Source: Candidatus Melainabacteria bacterium
GTDB lineage: Bacteria > Cyanobacteriota > Vampirovibrionia > Gastranaerophilales > Gastranaerophilaceae
Length of the DNA stretch: 64,000 nt
NCBI GenBank assembly: GCA_003258795.1
Contig: QHMH01000007.1
Location: forward strand, 93,024-157,023
Direction of reading: 5' to 3'
Shown one piece after another: positions 33,200 through 42,968 of this stretch; position 1 is the stretch's first letter, and each line of letters begins with the position of its first letter. Made by a program: the position numbers and the translations under genes. The notes below the pieces were generated by a model. The model saw nothing but the letters and a program-made list of their open reading frames with translations, made no database searches and was not told the DNA's origin.

Positions 33200-36100
33200 A
33201 TGGATAACGAAAATATTGAGGTCTTACAAAGAGCTTTTGCGGATATATCAGAAGAGTTGCAATCAATAAAGACTCAAAATGTAAGAAATGCCGTTAATAT
33301 TGACAAGTTAATGACAGATATAAATGAAAATTTAGAAACTTTGTCAAAAGGCGAATTTGATACCGTTTCTAAAGAAAGTTTTTATTCTGCTCAGGAACAA
33401 CTTGCAGGGTATATTACCAAAAACATAATTGCTGAAGTTAATTCTGTTTCTGATAAAGTTAATGACTTCAAAGCTTCTATTGAGGCAAAAACAGATTCTA
33501 AAAGTCTTGAAGTTAGAGAAATTCTTGGTGGGTTGTCTTTAAAAATCGCAGGTCTTCAAGATGCTCTTACTTCTTATTCTGATGAAAAACATGAAGAATT
33601 AAAAAAAGTTTTAGATGATCTTGATAATGTTTCAAAAACTACAATCGCAAATATTGAAAGAAACACTCTTTTTGGTCTTTCTGGATTAAATACTAATATC
33701 GAAACACTTTCCAAAACAGTATCTGCTGGAAATGAAAGTTTTGAAAAGCAAAATAGAGAAAACTTTGAAAATTTAATATCCTCAATAACTGCACTTACAA
33801 CAAAAATAGAACTCTATGCTGGGGATGAAAGTCGTGAAACTCTTAATTCTTTGACTGACGAAGTAAAAGATGTTAAGGGAAAAATTGAAACTACAAATGA
33901 ACAACTTGCAATGTTTTTGAGAAGTGAACTTACAGAAATGAAGAATGCTATAAGTGAGCTTCCACAAAATTTAAATGAAATTGCACAAAGAGTTAATACA
34001 GTTGCCCTTGCTGTCGTATCGCAAGATAACCCAATGAGTAGAGAAATCGCACAAAGGTTTAATGAACTTAATGGTCAACTTGAATCCATTAAGTACAATC
34101 TAAATTTTGCATCTGCGGATAATGGAATTGTGGAACAAGTTGCAGCTTACATATCTGATTTGCAAAATTCAGTTAAGCAATATGGAGATAATACTGCAGA
34201 TGAGTTCGAAAATTTCAAAAGTGCTTTAAAACTATTTAATGAAAACCTTGCAAATTATACATCAATAAATGACGATAAGTTGACAGAGTCTTTAAATGAA
34301 ACATCTTCTATAAAGAGAGATATTTTAGAGCTCAAAGATAGCTTAAACTCACAAAATACATTGTTGAGTGCAGCCACTTTATCTACTATTTCTGAAAAAC
34401 TTGATTCTGTTTTTGTTGAATTAAGTCGTTTTGAGTCTGCATATACAGAAAATAATGAAAAAATGCTAAAAGATGCACTTGATTCTGTTGAAAATTCTTT
34501 CAAGTCTGTTTTGTCAGAAATTGAAGCAAACAAAATGACAGAAAATGCTGCAAATGGAAATTTCCTTCAAGCATTAGGTGAAAAAACAGATTTGTTAAAA
34601 AATGAACTTAATCTTGCAACTTCTGACATTTTGTCTGAAATAAAATCACAAAACAGTTTCGAAGATATTCAGGCTATTAAGCAGTCGTTTGAAGATGTAT
34701 TGCAAGCATCTATCAGTGTTTCTAATGAAAAAATGATAGGAGAAATTCAACAATATCTAAAATCAATTACGGCTTTAATTCAAGGAAATACTAATGTTAA
34801 CCCTGAATTTTTTGCTGATTTTAAAAATATAGAAGTTAATATTGACAAATTGTTTAAAGAAATTTTGACTGAAAATCAAAAAACATTAGAAAATGTAAAA
34901 CTTTTATCTGATGGAAATTCTGCGGCAATAATCGCACTTCAAGAAACAATGTTTGAAGATAAAAATGAGCTTTCTGATAAAATTCAGTTGAAAAGTGATG
35001 AACTTCAAGCTTTCGTTAAAGATATAATCGAAGAAAAAACTGAATCTATTCAAGATATCACAAGACAAACAGCAATTGAAACAAGAGATATGTCAGAAGA
35101 AAATACAGAAAAACTTCTTCAAAAAATTTCTGAAATTGATTCCTTGTCAAAAGATGATTTGAAAAACATTGAAACTTTAGTGGAAGATTCAAGTAACGAA
35201 ATTAAAACCCTTTTGGAACAACAAGCTGGAGATTTTAGTGAAAAACTTTCTCAAACAACGGTGTTCACTCAAACAAAGACATCTGAGTTTATTGATGAAA
35301 GATTTAAAGCTTTGCAAGATGAACTTATAAAGGGGATTGAAAATGTTTCTCTGTCACAACCAACTGATACACAATCTCAAACAAAACTCGTTGAAGTTTT
35401 TTCTGAAAAAGCAGAAAGTATGGCAAAAGAGTTTTCTCAAATTACTTACGATGCCTTGAAAGATTTTAAGGAAGAAACTAAAGATATAATAAATGTTCAA
35501 AATGAAGATTATACTGAAAAATCTTCGGAATTAACAAATTCTATTCAGGAGAGATTTTCCTCACTTCTTGATGAAAAACTAACTGACATAAAAGACTCTC
35601 TTTTGGCAGAAATTAAAATACAAGTACCAGAAAAAACAGAAGAACAAGCCATAAATCTTGATTTTACAGGTGAAATTTCTGAAAAAATTGCAAACGAAGT
35701 TAAAAATACTTTTGAACAATCTTTTGAAGTATGGAAAAATGAATTTGACCCACAATCGGCTGAATTTGAATATACCGATATGACAGAGGGTTTGAAACAA
35801 AATGTTCAGGAACAAATTCAACGTTTAAAATCAGATGTTTTGGCAGACTTTGAGGGCAAATTCCAAGATTTCAAGGAGTTCTTTGTTGCACAAAGTAATA
35901 TGCTAAAACTTTCTGCAGAGATAAAACGCTCAATTGGTGAATTGGAAGAAAAATTTGTTGAGTCGAATGTAAACTCGACTATGGAAATTTCAAAACTGTT
36001 GTTTTCTTTAATAAATGAAGTTTCAAAATTGAAAAGAGTAGAAAAAACAGAAGATGAAAATGGAGAAATTAGTGTTTCTCAAAAAAGTAGTTTAGATTTT

Positions 36101-39100
36101 TCTGTTGTTGAAAAATCTGTTTTTGATGCAAAGGAAGAAATAAAGAGAATTTTAGCAATACAACATCCTCTAATTAAAAAAATAGATTCTTTGGGTCAAA
36201 AAGAAGATTTGGAAATATTGCAAAATAACCTGACATCAGTTCTTGTAACATTTAATGCAAAACTTGATGAATTGACACTTATCAGCAAAAATTCAGGCTC
36301 AAGTTCGACTGTAAATGAAAATCTTGAATCTTTAAGACTTTCATTAAATCAATTTGGAAAAGATTTGATATCTGGTGTTGTGAATGTATTTAATGGTATT
36401 TCATTTAATGTTGAAAAAGAAGATATTAAAGACTTTATAAAAGAACAATCTGATGCTTTAAAAACTGCAGTAACAGGATTTAAGGAAAATTATGACAAGA
36501 ATTTTGAAACTGCTTCGTTAAATCTTTCAGAACTCAAAACAATGGTATCAGATTTTAAACAAGAGTTTGCCGATTTTAAAGAAGGTATTGGTAATATTGA
36601 ACTTTTGAGCAATCAACTGAGCAATTATCACAAAGATCTTAAAATTGCATCAGTTGAAAATAAGCTTGAAGTTATTGATGTTTTAAAACAATCTCTTAAG
36701 GATGACATTCTAAATAACATAACAACTTTAATAGAAAATGTTTCATTTGCTGAAGATACTCAAAAAATAGAAACAAACATCGCAGAAAGTAGAGAACAAA
36801 TCAATGAGGTTGTAAATAATGCATCATCAAAAATAAATGCTTATTTAGAAGAAAAACTTCCTCAAATCTTAACGTTTGAACAGTCTGAAAAACAATCTGA
36901 AGCCATTAACGAAGAAATCAAGAAGATGTCTTCAGAATTCATTGAAAAAATAAGATCGATAGAGTCATTTAAGGATGTATTAAATGACCAGACATATCAA
37001 TCAGAAAAAATGATGTCAGATTTAAAATCAGATGTTGTTGATATTGTGAGAGTAACGTTCAACGAATTGTTTGAAGAAAAAGCTGAAATACTTTTTAAAT
37101 CAGTTGGAGAAGAATTTGCAGCTGGTTTTAATTCAGTTAAGGACGTTGTAAAAGAAAATAATCCAACTTTAGATGTTACAACAGCAATAGAAGCTGCAAA
37201 ACAAAATCTATCGTCCGAAATTGTTTCAGCTCGAAAATTGACAGAAGATTCTCTCGCAAAAATAAACGAAAATGGCTTGTTTACTCTTCAACAGGCTGAA
37301 AATAATTTGACTGAGCTTATAAATGCTTTCGAATTTAATTTCAAAGAGTTTTCAAAAACATTTAATGATAAAGAAGAATATAGAACAAAAGTTTTTGAAG
37401 GACTTAATTTGCTTAAGTCAAAAATCGAAGAAACTGGAGAGATTATTACACAAGAATTTAATAAGAGTGTAAAAGAAGAAATCTTAAATGATTTCTCTCA
37501 AAAAAATGTAGTTCTTGAAAATGCTCTAAATGAAATAAAAAATCAATCTCAAAAGATTTTCTCTGATTTAACAGTATTTGAAAAAGAAAATACAAGTGAG
37601 TTATCTCAAAAGCTTGATGTTTTAAAATCAGACATATCAAAGCAAACAGAAGAATTAGTTTCTATTTTAAATGGTAATAGACAGACTGTTTCGGATAGAT
37701 TTGATTTAACAAACAGTGTTATATCACAAGCTGAAGAAAAAATATTTGAATACTTACAGTCAAATATTCCTCAAATAGCTACCCTTGAACAAACAAACGA
37801 ACAGGCTATGTCAATAAGAGCTGAAATCCAACATTTGAGCTCGGAATTTATACAAAGAATTGATTCCGTTGATGTTCTAAACGATTTATTAAAAGATAGT
37901 GTTAAAAACTTCCAAGATGGCTTACAAGAGTTGAGAATTAACATCCTTGATATCGTAAAATCAACATTTGAAGATGCTTTTGAACAAAAATATGAAAAAT
38001 TGGAAAAGGTTATTTCTGATAGTTTTGAGGAAAAATTTGTACTAATTCAAAAAATACTTGATGATAACAGTACAAGAAATGATGCTCTTTCCAATAAAAA
38101 TATAGAACTTGTACAGGAAACTGGTGAGTTGATACAAAAACAAGCTAAAATGTTGGAAGAAAAATCAGATGTGGTTAAGTCTGAACTTACTAAACATGTT
38201 AGTGATGTTGTTGTTAATACTCAACAAGCTATTTTAGAGAATATAGAAAAAACTAATCAAAAAACTGAAACCTTATCTAATGAACTTTCAACCGAGTTGA
38301 AAAACTCTAAAATAGAAGTTGAAGAAAAACTTGAAAATTATTACCAACAAATAGAAAATTCTGTTGCGGACGTATCTGGAAGTTTAAATGCGGTAGAAAA
38401 TAATTTACTTGAAAAAACAGATGATTTAAGCCAAAAAGCTCAAGCTTTAGCAAATGAACTTTCGGATAAAGTTAGAGATACAGAAACTGCAATCACAGAG
38501 AAAATTGACAAAAATCAAGAATATTCTGAAAAGATGTCATCTAAACTTCTTGAAGAATTGTCATCACAATTTGATTTTATAGAAAGTAATCTGAAAGATA
38601 AAATAGATGAGTTTAAAGACAATGACGGTAAGTCAGTAGAAGAAATATCAGAAAAAATCATAAATGTTGAAAAAAGTATTGCTGACAAAATCGAAAAAAC
38701 TGATGAAAATTTAGATGCGAATTTCTCAAATATTTCGTCTGATATTGATGAAAAAGTTAGTAACTTGAAAACAACCCTAACTGATTTATTCGAAAATCTT
38801 TTTGATAAAACAGAAAATATTCCAGTTGATATAAAGTCCGAAATCAAAAGGATGGAAGAAGACTTGAAAGAAAAACTTGAAAATATTTCTCACAAAACAG
38901 AAGATTTTCCACTAACTGTTAAATCAGAAGTCGATGAAGCTAAAGCTTCTTTGGTTGAAAAAATTGAGACAATAAATGAAAAAACAACTTCCTTTACAGA
39001 ACAAATTTCAGCAGAAATTGGTGAACAGGTAAATAATCTAACAACTGTTATCAAGGAAAATAATGAAGCTGACAGTATTAGAAGTTGTATTTCTGATATA

Positions 39101-40483
39101 GAAGATTCTCTTAAACTTCGTTCTGATGAAATTAAAAAAGAACTAAAAGGTACTGCAAAAAATATTGAAGAGCTTTCAAATACAACAGATACCGGTATTA
39201 GTGATATTAAAGAATTGATTTCAAACAAATTTGAAGACATTGATGAAATCAAATCAGAAATTCGTCAAATTCCTAAAGAAAACAATGTAAACTTGAATGG
39301 TATAGAAAAAGTTTTAGAAGAAAAACTTGATGCATTAAGGGAAGATTTAGACCTTATGCCGAAAGATAGTCTTGAACTTGAAGATATACAATCCCTTTTA
39401 GATACTAAAATTGCGAACTTAAAAGCTGATTTGTCAGAACTTCAAACAAGTTCAAATTATAATCTCGAAGATATCTTTGAACTGTTAGACACAAGGACAG
39501 AAGCTCTTAATAATAAGATGAAATCTTTTGCATCGAGTATGCCAACTCTTGATGAAATCAAAGATATCACGCTTGATGGAATGGAAGATATAAAAGCAGA
39601 AATAATTTCCACCGCAAAAGATAATAACAATAGAATAGATGGTCTTATCGAAAACCTTGACACAATACAAGATAAAACAGAAAATGTTGCAGGTAGATGT
39701 GTCGATATTCGTGGAGAAATCGAAAATGTAAAGGATCATTTAAAAGAAATTCAAGATTCTATTAAAAATAATGAATCTGACTATCCTTATACTTTTGAGG
39801 ATATCGAAACAGATATTCTAAAAGTCAGAATGATACTTAAAGATTTAACAGAAACCAATGCTCTTGCAAGAGATGAAGGTTTAGAAAAAATTGAAGAAGA
39901 TTTGGTAAGCATTAGTACAAGAACAAATAAACTTCTCTTAAGTTCTGAAGAAACTTCAAATTTCTTACAATCAAGTATTGAAGATTTAAAAAATCTTGTT
40001 ACATTATTTGATAATAAAGTAAATGAATTTGATAATCAAAAGATGTTTGACAAGGCAGAAAGAAAAATTGATGAGATAACAAATATTGTTTACGATAATG
40101 CTCAATCAAATAAAAAATTAACAGAAGCCTTTACATATCTTGCAGAATGGATTGACAAAACAGACGAAAAGCTATATGCAATTGAATCGAAAATGAGCGA
40201 TTTAAATTATATTAAGCAAAATATGATAAAAAAATCTGATTTGGAAGGCATCTTTGAAAAAGTTGCTAAGAAAATGGAAAAACAACAAGAAAAAATAAAA
40301 ACATTAGAAGAAAAAGTTAAACTTTTATCAAAGAAAGATGTTCCAACTCTTGTGAAAGAAGTTTTGAGTAGTGTACCAGATATGAAATCAAATACAAAAC
40401 TTGTAAAAAAAGTTGATGGAATTGACAAACAACTTGCAATACTTGGAAAGAGTATAGAGAAAATAACATCTTATGTTGACTAA
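33200..40483 (+). CDS. Giant coiled-coil protein, 2,427 residues
   Basis: Not recognised. The whole length is low in aromatic and very low in cysteine, rich in Glu, Lys, Asn, Ser and Leu, with heptad-like periodicity and many phrases of the type SSEIKTLLEQ and EKIDKNQEYSEKM. No signal peptide or membrane segment. At least one long internal duplication exists: AYLEEKLPQILTFEQ near residue 1215 and EYLQSNIPQIATLEQ near 1518, 303 residues apart, both followed by SSEFI[EQ][KR]I. It resembles methyl-accepting and filament-forming coiled coils in texture; a cytoskeletal or scaffolding role is a guess. Its stop overlaps the next gene by 11 bases. Confidence 0.85.
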   Translation: MDNENIEVLQRAFADISEELQSIKTQNVRNAVNIDKLMTDINENLETLSKGEFDTVSKESFYSAQEQLAGYITKNIIAEVNSVSDKVNDFKASIEAKTDSKSLEVREILGGLSLKIAGLQDALTSYSDEKHEELKKVLDDLDNVSKTTIANIERNTLFGLSGLNTNIETLSKTVSAGNESFEKQNRENFENLISSITALTTKIELYAGDESRETLNSLTDEVKDVKGKIETTNEQLAMFLRSELTEMKNAISELPQNLNEIAQRVNTVALAVVSQDNPMSREIAQRFNELNGQLESIKYNLNFASADNGIVEQVAAYISDLQNSVKQYGDNTADEFENFKSALKLFNENLANYTSINDDKLTESLNETSSIKRDILELKDSLNSQNTLLSAATLSTISEKLDSVFVELSRFESAYTENNEKMLKDALDSVENSFKSVLSEIEANKMTENAANGNFLQALGEKTDLLKNELNLATSDILSEIKSQNSFEDIQAIKQSFEDVLQASISVSNEKMIGEIQQYLKSITALIQGNTNVNPEFFADFKNIEVNIDKLFKEILTENQKTLENVKLLSDGNSAAIIALQETMFEDKNELSDKIQLKSDELQAFVKDIIEEKTESIQDITRQTAIETRDMSEENTEKLLQKISEIDSLSKDDLKNIETLVEDSSNEIKTLLEQQAGDFSEKLSQTTVFTQTKTSEFIDERFKALQDELIKGIENVSLSQPTDTQSQTKLVEVFSEKAESMAKEFSQITYDALKDFKEETKDIINVQNEDYTEKSSELTNSIQERFSSLLDEKLTDIKDSLLAEIKIQVPEKTEEQAINLDFTGEISEKIANEVKNTFEQSFEVWKNEFDPQSAEFEYTDMTEGLKQNVQEQIQRLKSDVLADFEGKFQDFKEFFVAQSNMLKLSAEIKRSIGELEEKFVESNVNSTMEISKLLFSLINEVSKLKRVEKTEDENGEISVSQKSSLDFSVVEKSVFDAKEEIKRILAIQHPLIKKIDSLGQKEDLEILQNNLTSVLVTFNAKLDELTLISKNSGSSSTVNENLESLRLSLNQFGKDLISGVVNVFNGISFNVEKEDIKDFIKEQSDALKTAVTGFKENYDKNFETASLNLSELKTMVSDFKQEFADFKEGIGNIELLSNQLSNYHKDLKIASVENKLEVIDVLKQSLKDDILNNITTLIENVSFAEDTQKIETNIAESREQINEVVNNASSKINAYLEEKLPQILTFEQSEKQSEAINEEIKKMSSEFIEKIRSIESFKDVLNDQTYQSEKMMSDLKSDVVDIVRVTFNELFEEKAEILFKSVGEEFAAGFNSVKDVVKENNPTLDVTTAIEAAKQNLSSEIVSARKLTEDSLAKINENGLFTLQQAENNLTELINAFEFNFKEFSKTFNDKEEYRTKVFEGLNLLKSKIEETGEIITQEFNKSVKEEILNDFSQKNVVLENALNEIKNQSQKIFSDLTVFEKENTSELSQKLDVLKSDISKQTEELVSILNGNRQTVSDRFDLTNSVISQAEEKIFEYLQSNIPQIATLEQTNEQAMSIRAEIQHLSSEFIQRIDSVDVLNDLLKDSVKNFQDGLQELRINILDIVKSTFEDAFEQKYEKLEKVISDSFEEKFVLIQKILDDNSTRNDALSNKNIELVQETGELIQKQAKMLEEKSDVVKSELTKHVSDVVVNTQQAILENIEKTNQKTETLSNELSTELKNSKIEVEEKLENYYQQIENSVADVSGSLNAVENNLLEKTDDLSQKAQALANELSDKVRDTETAITEKIDKNQEYSEKMSSKLLEELSSQFDFIESNLKDKIDEFKDNDGKSVEEISEKIINVEKSIADKIEKTDENLDANFSNISSDIDEKVSNLKTTLTDLFENLFDKTENIPVDIKSEIKRMEEDLKEKLENISHKTEDFPLTVKSEVDEAKASLVEKIETINEKTTSFTEQISAEIGEQVNNLTTVIKENNEADSIRSCISDIEDSLKLRSDEIKKELKGTAKNIEELSNTTDTGISDIKELISNKFEDIDEIKSEIRQIPKENNVNLNGIEKVLEEKLDALREDLDLMPKDSLELEDIQSLLDTKIANLKADLSELQTSSNYNLEDIFELLDTRTEALNNKMKSFASSMPTLDEIKDITLDGMEDIKAEIISTAKDNNNRIDGLIENLDTIQDKTENVAGRCVDIRGEIENVKDHLKEIQDSIKNNESDYPYTFEDIETDILKVRMILKDLTETNALARDEGLEKIEEDLVSISTRTNKLLLSSEETSNFLQSSIEDLKNLVTLFDNKVNEFDNQKMFDKAERKIDEITNIVYDNAQSNKKLTEAFTYLAEWIDKTDEKLYAIESKMSDLNYIKQNMIKKSDLEGIFEKVAKKMEKQQEKIKTLEEKVKLLSKKDVPTLVKEVLSSVPDMKSNTKLVKKVDGIDKQLAILGKSIEKITSYVD

Positions 40484-41828
40484 AAATATTAAAACTATAG
40501 AAAAAATTGTTGGAAAGCAAAACCTTTTGACAAGTAAGGCAGAAAGATATTCTTATGCCTTTGACTCTACAAATAAAAGTAGTGTTAAACTCCCAGATGC
40601 GATTGTTTTCGTAGAAACGGAAAAACAAATTCAGGAACTTGTAAATTTCGCTTATGAAAATGAAATTCCTTTGATTGCTCGAGGAGCAGGAACAAACCTT
40701 GTTGGAGGATGTTTTTGTCCAAAAGGCGGAATAGTTGTTAATTTTTCAAAGATGAATAAAATTTTGGAAATAAATCCAACAAATATGACGGCGAAAGTAC
40801 AACCTGGAGTTGTTGTTGGTGAGTTACAAAAAGAAGTCGAAAAATTTGGATTGTTTTTCCCTCCCGATCCTGCAAACTTATCTGTTTCAACTATTGGAGG
40901 AAGCATTGCTCTTTCTTCTGGAGGTGCAAAAACATTCAAATATGGTTCAACTAAAGATTATGTGCTTAACTTGAGGGTTGTTTTACAGGATGGAAATGTT
41001 ATAGAAACTGGAAAATCAGTATCAAAGAATGTCACAGGATATAATTTGACACAGCTCTTTGTTGGTTCAGAAGGAACTTTGGGTATAGTTACAGAGGCAA
41101 CTTTAAAACTAATTCCAAAACCAGAAGCCTCAAGACTTGTTCTTGCTTATTTTGATAGTCTAAAAGATGCTTCAAATATGGTAGATGTAATTTTACAAAA
41201 CCATTTAATGCCAGCATCATTAGACTTTTTAGATAGAAAAACTTTACAAACTATAGAAAAATTTTATCCATCAGGTTTTTTAGATAAGGAAGCTGCATTA
41301 TTTATTGAAGTTGAAGGTTCTACAGAAAAGGTTGTAGATCTTTGTAAAAAAAACGGAGTAACTGATATAGTTTGTGCCAATACTCAAGAAGAGTGCGATA
41401 GGTTATGGACATCAAGAAGAGCGTCTTTTGCTGCATGTGCGAAATTAAAACCTAATGTCGTCGCAGATGATGTTGTTGTTCCTCGAACAAAAATTAGTGA
41501 ACTTGTTGAAGGAATAAAATCAATTTGTGAGAAAAATCATCTTATAGTATGTATGATGGGACATATTGGAGATGGAAATATCCATCCAAACATCCCTTTG
41601 GATTTAAGTAATCCAGAAGATGTTGAAAATTATAAAAATGCAAAAAAAGAATTTCATCAGCTCGCTGTGAAACTTGGTGGTACTTTGTCTGGGGAACATG
41701 GAATCGGTTTGGAAAAATCTGAATATATGACTTTTGCACTTGACAATGTTGCTTTAAGTTATATGAAAGAAATAAAAAAGATTTTTGATAGAAAAGATAT
41801 TTTTAATCCAAATAAGATATTTAAATAA
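40473..41828 (+). CDS. glcD: FAD-linked 2-hydroxyacid oxidase/dehydrogenase, GlcD-like
   Basis: Oxidises glycolate, D-lactate or a related 2-hydroxyacid. The PCMH FAD-binding domain has ARGAGTNLVGG, STIGGSIALSSGGAKT, NVTGYNL and LFVGSEGTLGIVTEA. The C-terminal domain has HIGDGNIHPNI and GTLSGEHGIGLEKSEYM. Length 451. GlcE/GlcF partners are not in the window. The ATG overlaps the end of the giant gene and has only a weak ribosome binding site, so translation is probably coupled. Confidence 0.88.
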   Translation: MLTKNIKTIEKIVGKQNLLTSKAERYSYAFDSTNKSSVKLPDAIVFVETEKQIQELVNFAYENEIPLIARGAGTNLVGGCFCPKGGIVVNFSKMNKILEINPTNMTAKVQPGVVVGELQKEVEKFGLFFPPDPANLSVSTIGGSIALSSGGAKTFKYGSTKDYVLNLRVVLQDGNVIETGKSVSKNVTGYNLTQLFVGSEGTLGIVTEATLKLIPKPEASRLVLAYFDSLKDASNMVDVILQNHLMPASLDFLDRKTLQTIEKFYPSGFLDKEAALFIEVEGSTEKVVDLCKKNGVTDIVCANTQEECDRLWTSRRASFAACAKLKPNVVADDVVVPRTKISELVEGIKSICEKNHLIVCMMGHIGDGNIHPNIPLDLSNPEDVENYKNAKKEFHQLAVKLGGTLSGEHGIGLEKSEYMTFALDNVALSYMKEIKKIFDRKDIFNPNKIFK

Positions 41829-41838
41829 GGAGAACGTT

Positions 41839-42156
41839 ATGGAATTTATTATTATTTATTGTACCGTTCCAAATAAAAAAGAAGGTCAAATTATAGCAAA
41901 AGCACTTGTTGAAAAAAGACTTGCTGCATGCGTGAATATTATTGATAAAGTTGAGTCGATATTCTCTTGGGATCACAAGATGATGCAAGAAAAGGAAGCT
42001 CTATTGATTATTAAAACAAGAAAAGACTTTTTCTTTGAAATAAGTAATGTTATCAAGGAACTTCACTCTTATAATGTTCCAGAAATAATCGCTGCAAGAG
42101 TATCACAAGCGGATGAAACATATTTAAGATGGATAGCTCACGAAACAGAACACTAA
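41839..42156 (+). CDS. cutA: Divalent cation tolerance protein CutA
   Basis: A small trimeric protein of 105 residues with IIYCTVPNKKEGQIIAKALVEKRLAACVNII and SVPEIIA-type ending (YNVPEIIAARVS). The ATG at 41839 follows AAGGAG at the right distance; an earlier in-frame ATG at 41785 lies inside the upstream gene and is not used. The role in metal tolerance is historical and not well established for the family. It overlaps the next gene by 28 bases. Confidence 0.93.
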   Translation: MEFIIIYCTVPNKKEGQIIAKALVEKRLAACVNIIDKVESIFSWDHKMMQEKEALLIIKTRKDFFFEISNVIKELHSYNVPEIIAARVSQADETYLRWIAHETEH

Positions 42157-42968
42157 ATAACTTAATTAGTTTTGCAAAAGTTCTTGGTCTTGATGTTAAC
42201 TTAAACACCAAAGCCCGAGGTCATCGTGGTTTTTTTCTGAAAAATAGAATTGATATATCAAAAGATACTCCAGATGAACTCCTTATTGCAACATTTATCC
42301 ACGAGTTTTCACATTATATTAACTCTAAATTAGTTCCTGATATCAGAAAAACAACACTTGAAAACTTATTTGATAGTGTTGATGTTTCAACTATAAAAAA
42401 AGAACTAATCAAGGTTACAAATTTTGTCGATGAAAATTACGAATGTGTCATTTTGAAATCAAGAAAAGATTCTATTAAAAATCGTATTAAATATTATGAA
42501 AAAATAATTAAAGAAGCTTATCCAAACTTTCAGCGCTCAAAACCATTTAAGGAATTCGATAAGTTTATAAAACGTTCAAAAGCAAAATATTTATTAAAGT
42601 ATGATAGGGTAAAATATGTTTCACCTTTTTTTAGAAAAGTGGAATACTTTTCTGTCGACACGATAGAAAAAGACTTTGATATGCCAAAATCTTTCGCAGC
42701 TTATATCAGACTTAATTCTTATAAAAAGAAACAAGCAAGAATTTCCGCCAAAATTAACAAATTAAAAAAATATTATGAATCTCCTCAAGAATTGTTTGCT
42801 CGTTTTGTAGAAGGACTTTACACAAACAAAGATAGAATAGTTGCAACCGCACCTCAAAGTTATTCAAGATTTAAGCAACTTTTGGAAAGCGGATATTACA
42901 GAGAACTTGATAAGGTTCTTCAAATTTCTGGTCTTAATATAGAAACAACGTATTTGTCTGTAAAGTAA
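42129..42968 (+). CDS. Zincin-type metallopeptidase-like protein
   Basis: Residues His58-Glu59-x-x-His62 in FIHEFSHYINSK form a zinc-peptidase motif, and SPQELFARFVE around Glu221 offers a third ligand, as in ImmA/IrrE-like and related zincins. The part between (about 90-205) is lysine/tyrosine-rich and helical. No secretion signal is seen, so a cytoplasmic protease is possible. It overlaps cutA by 28 bases at its start and the convergent M16 gene by 49 bases at its end. The family is not identified. Confidence 0.6.
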   Translation: MDSSRNRTLNNLISFAKVLGLDVNLNTKARGHRGFFLKNRIDISKDTPDELLIATFIHEFSHYINSKLVPDIRKTTLENLFDSVDVSTIKKELIKVTNFVDENYECVILKSRKDSIKNRIKYYEKIIKEAYPNFQRSKPFKEFDKFIKRSKAKYLLKYDRVKYVSPFFRKVEYFSVDTIEKDFDMPKSFAAYIRLNSYKKKQARISAKINKLKKYYESPQELFARFVEGLYTNKDRIVATAPQSYSRFKQLLESGYYRELDKVLQISGLNIETTYLSVK

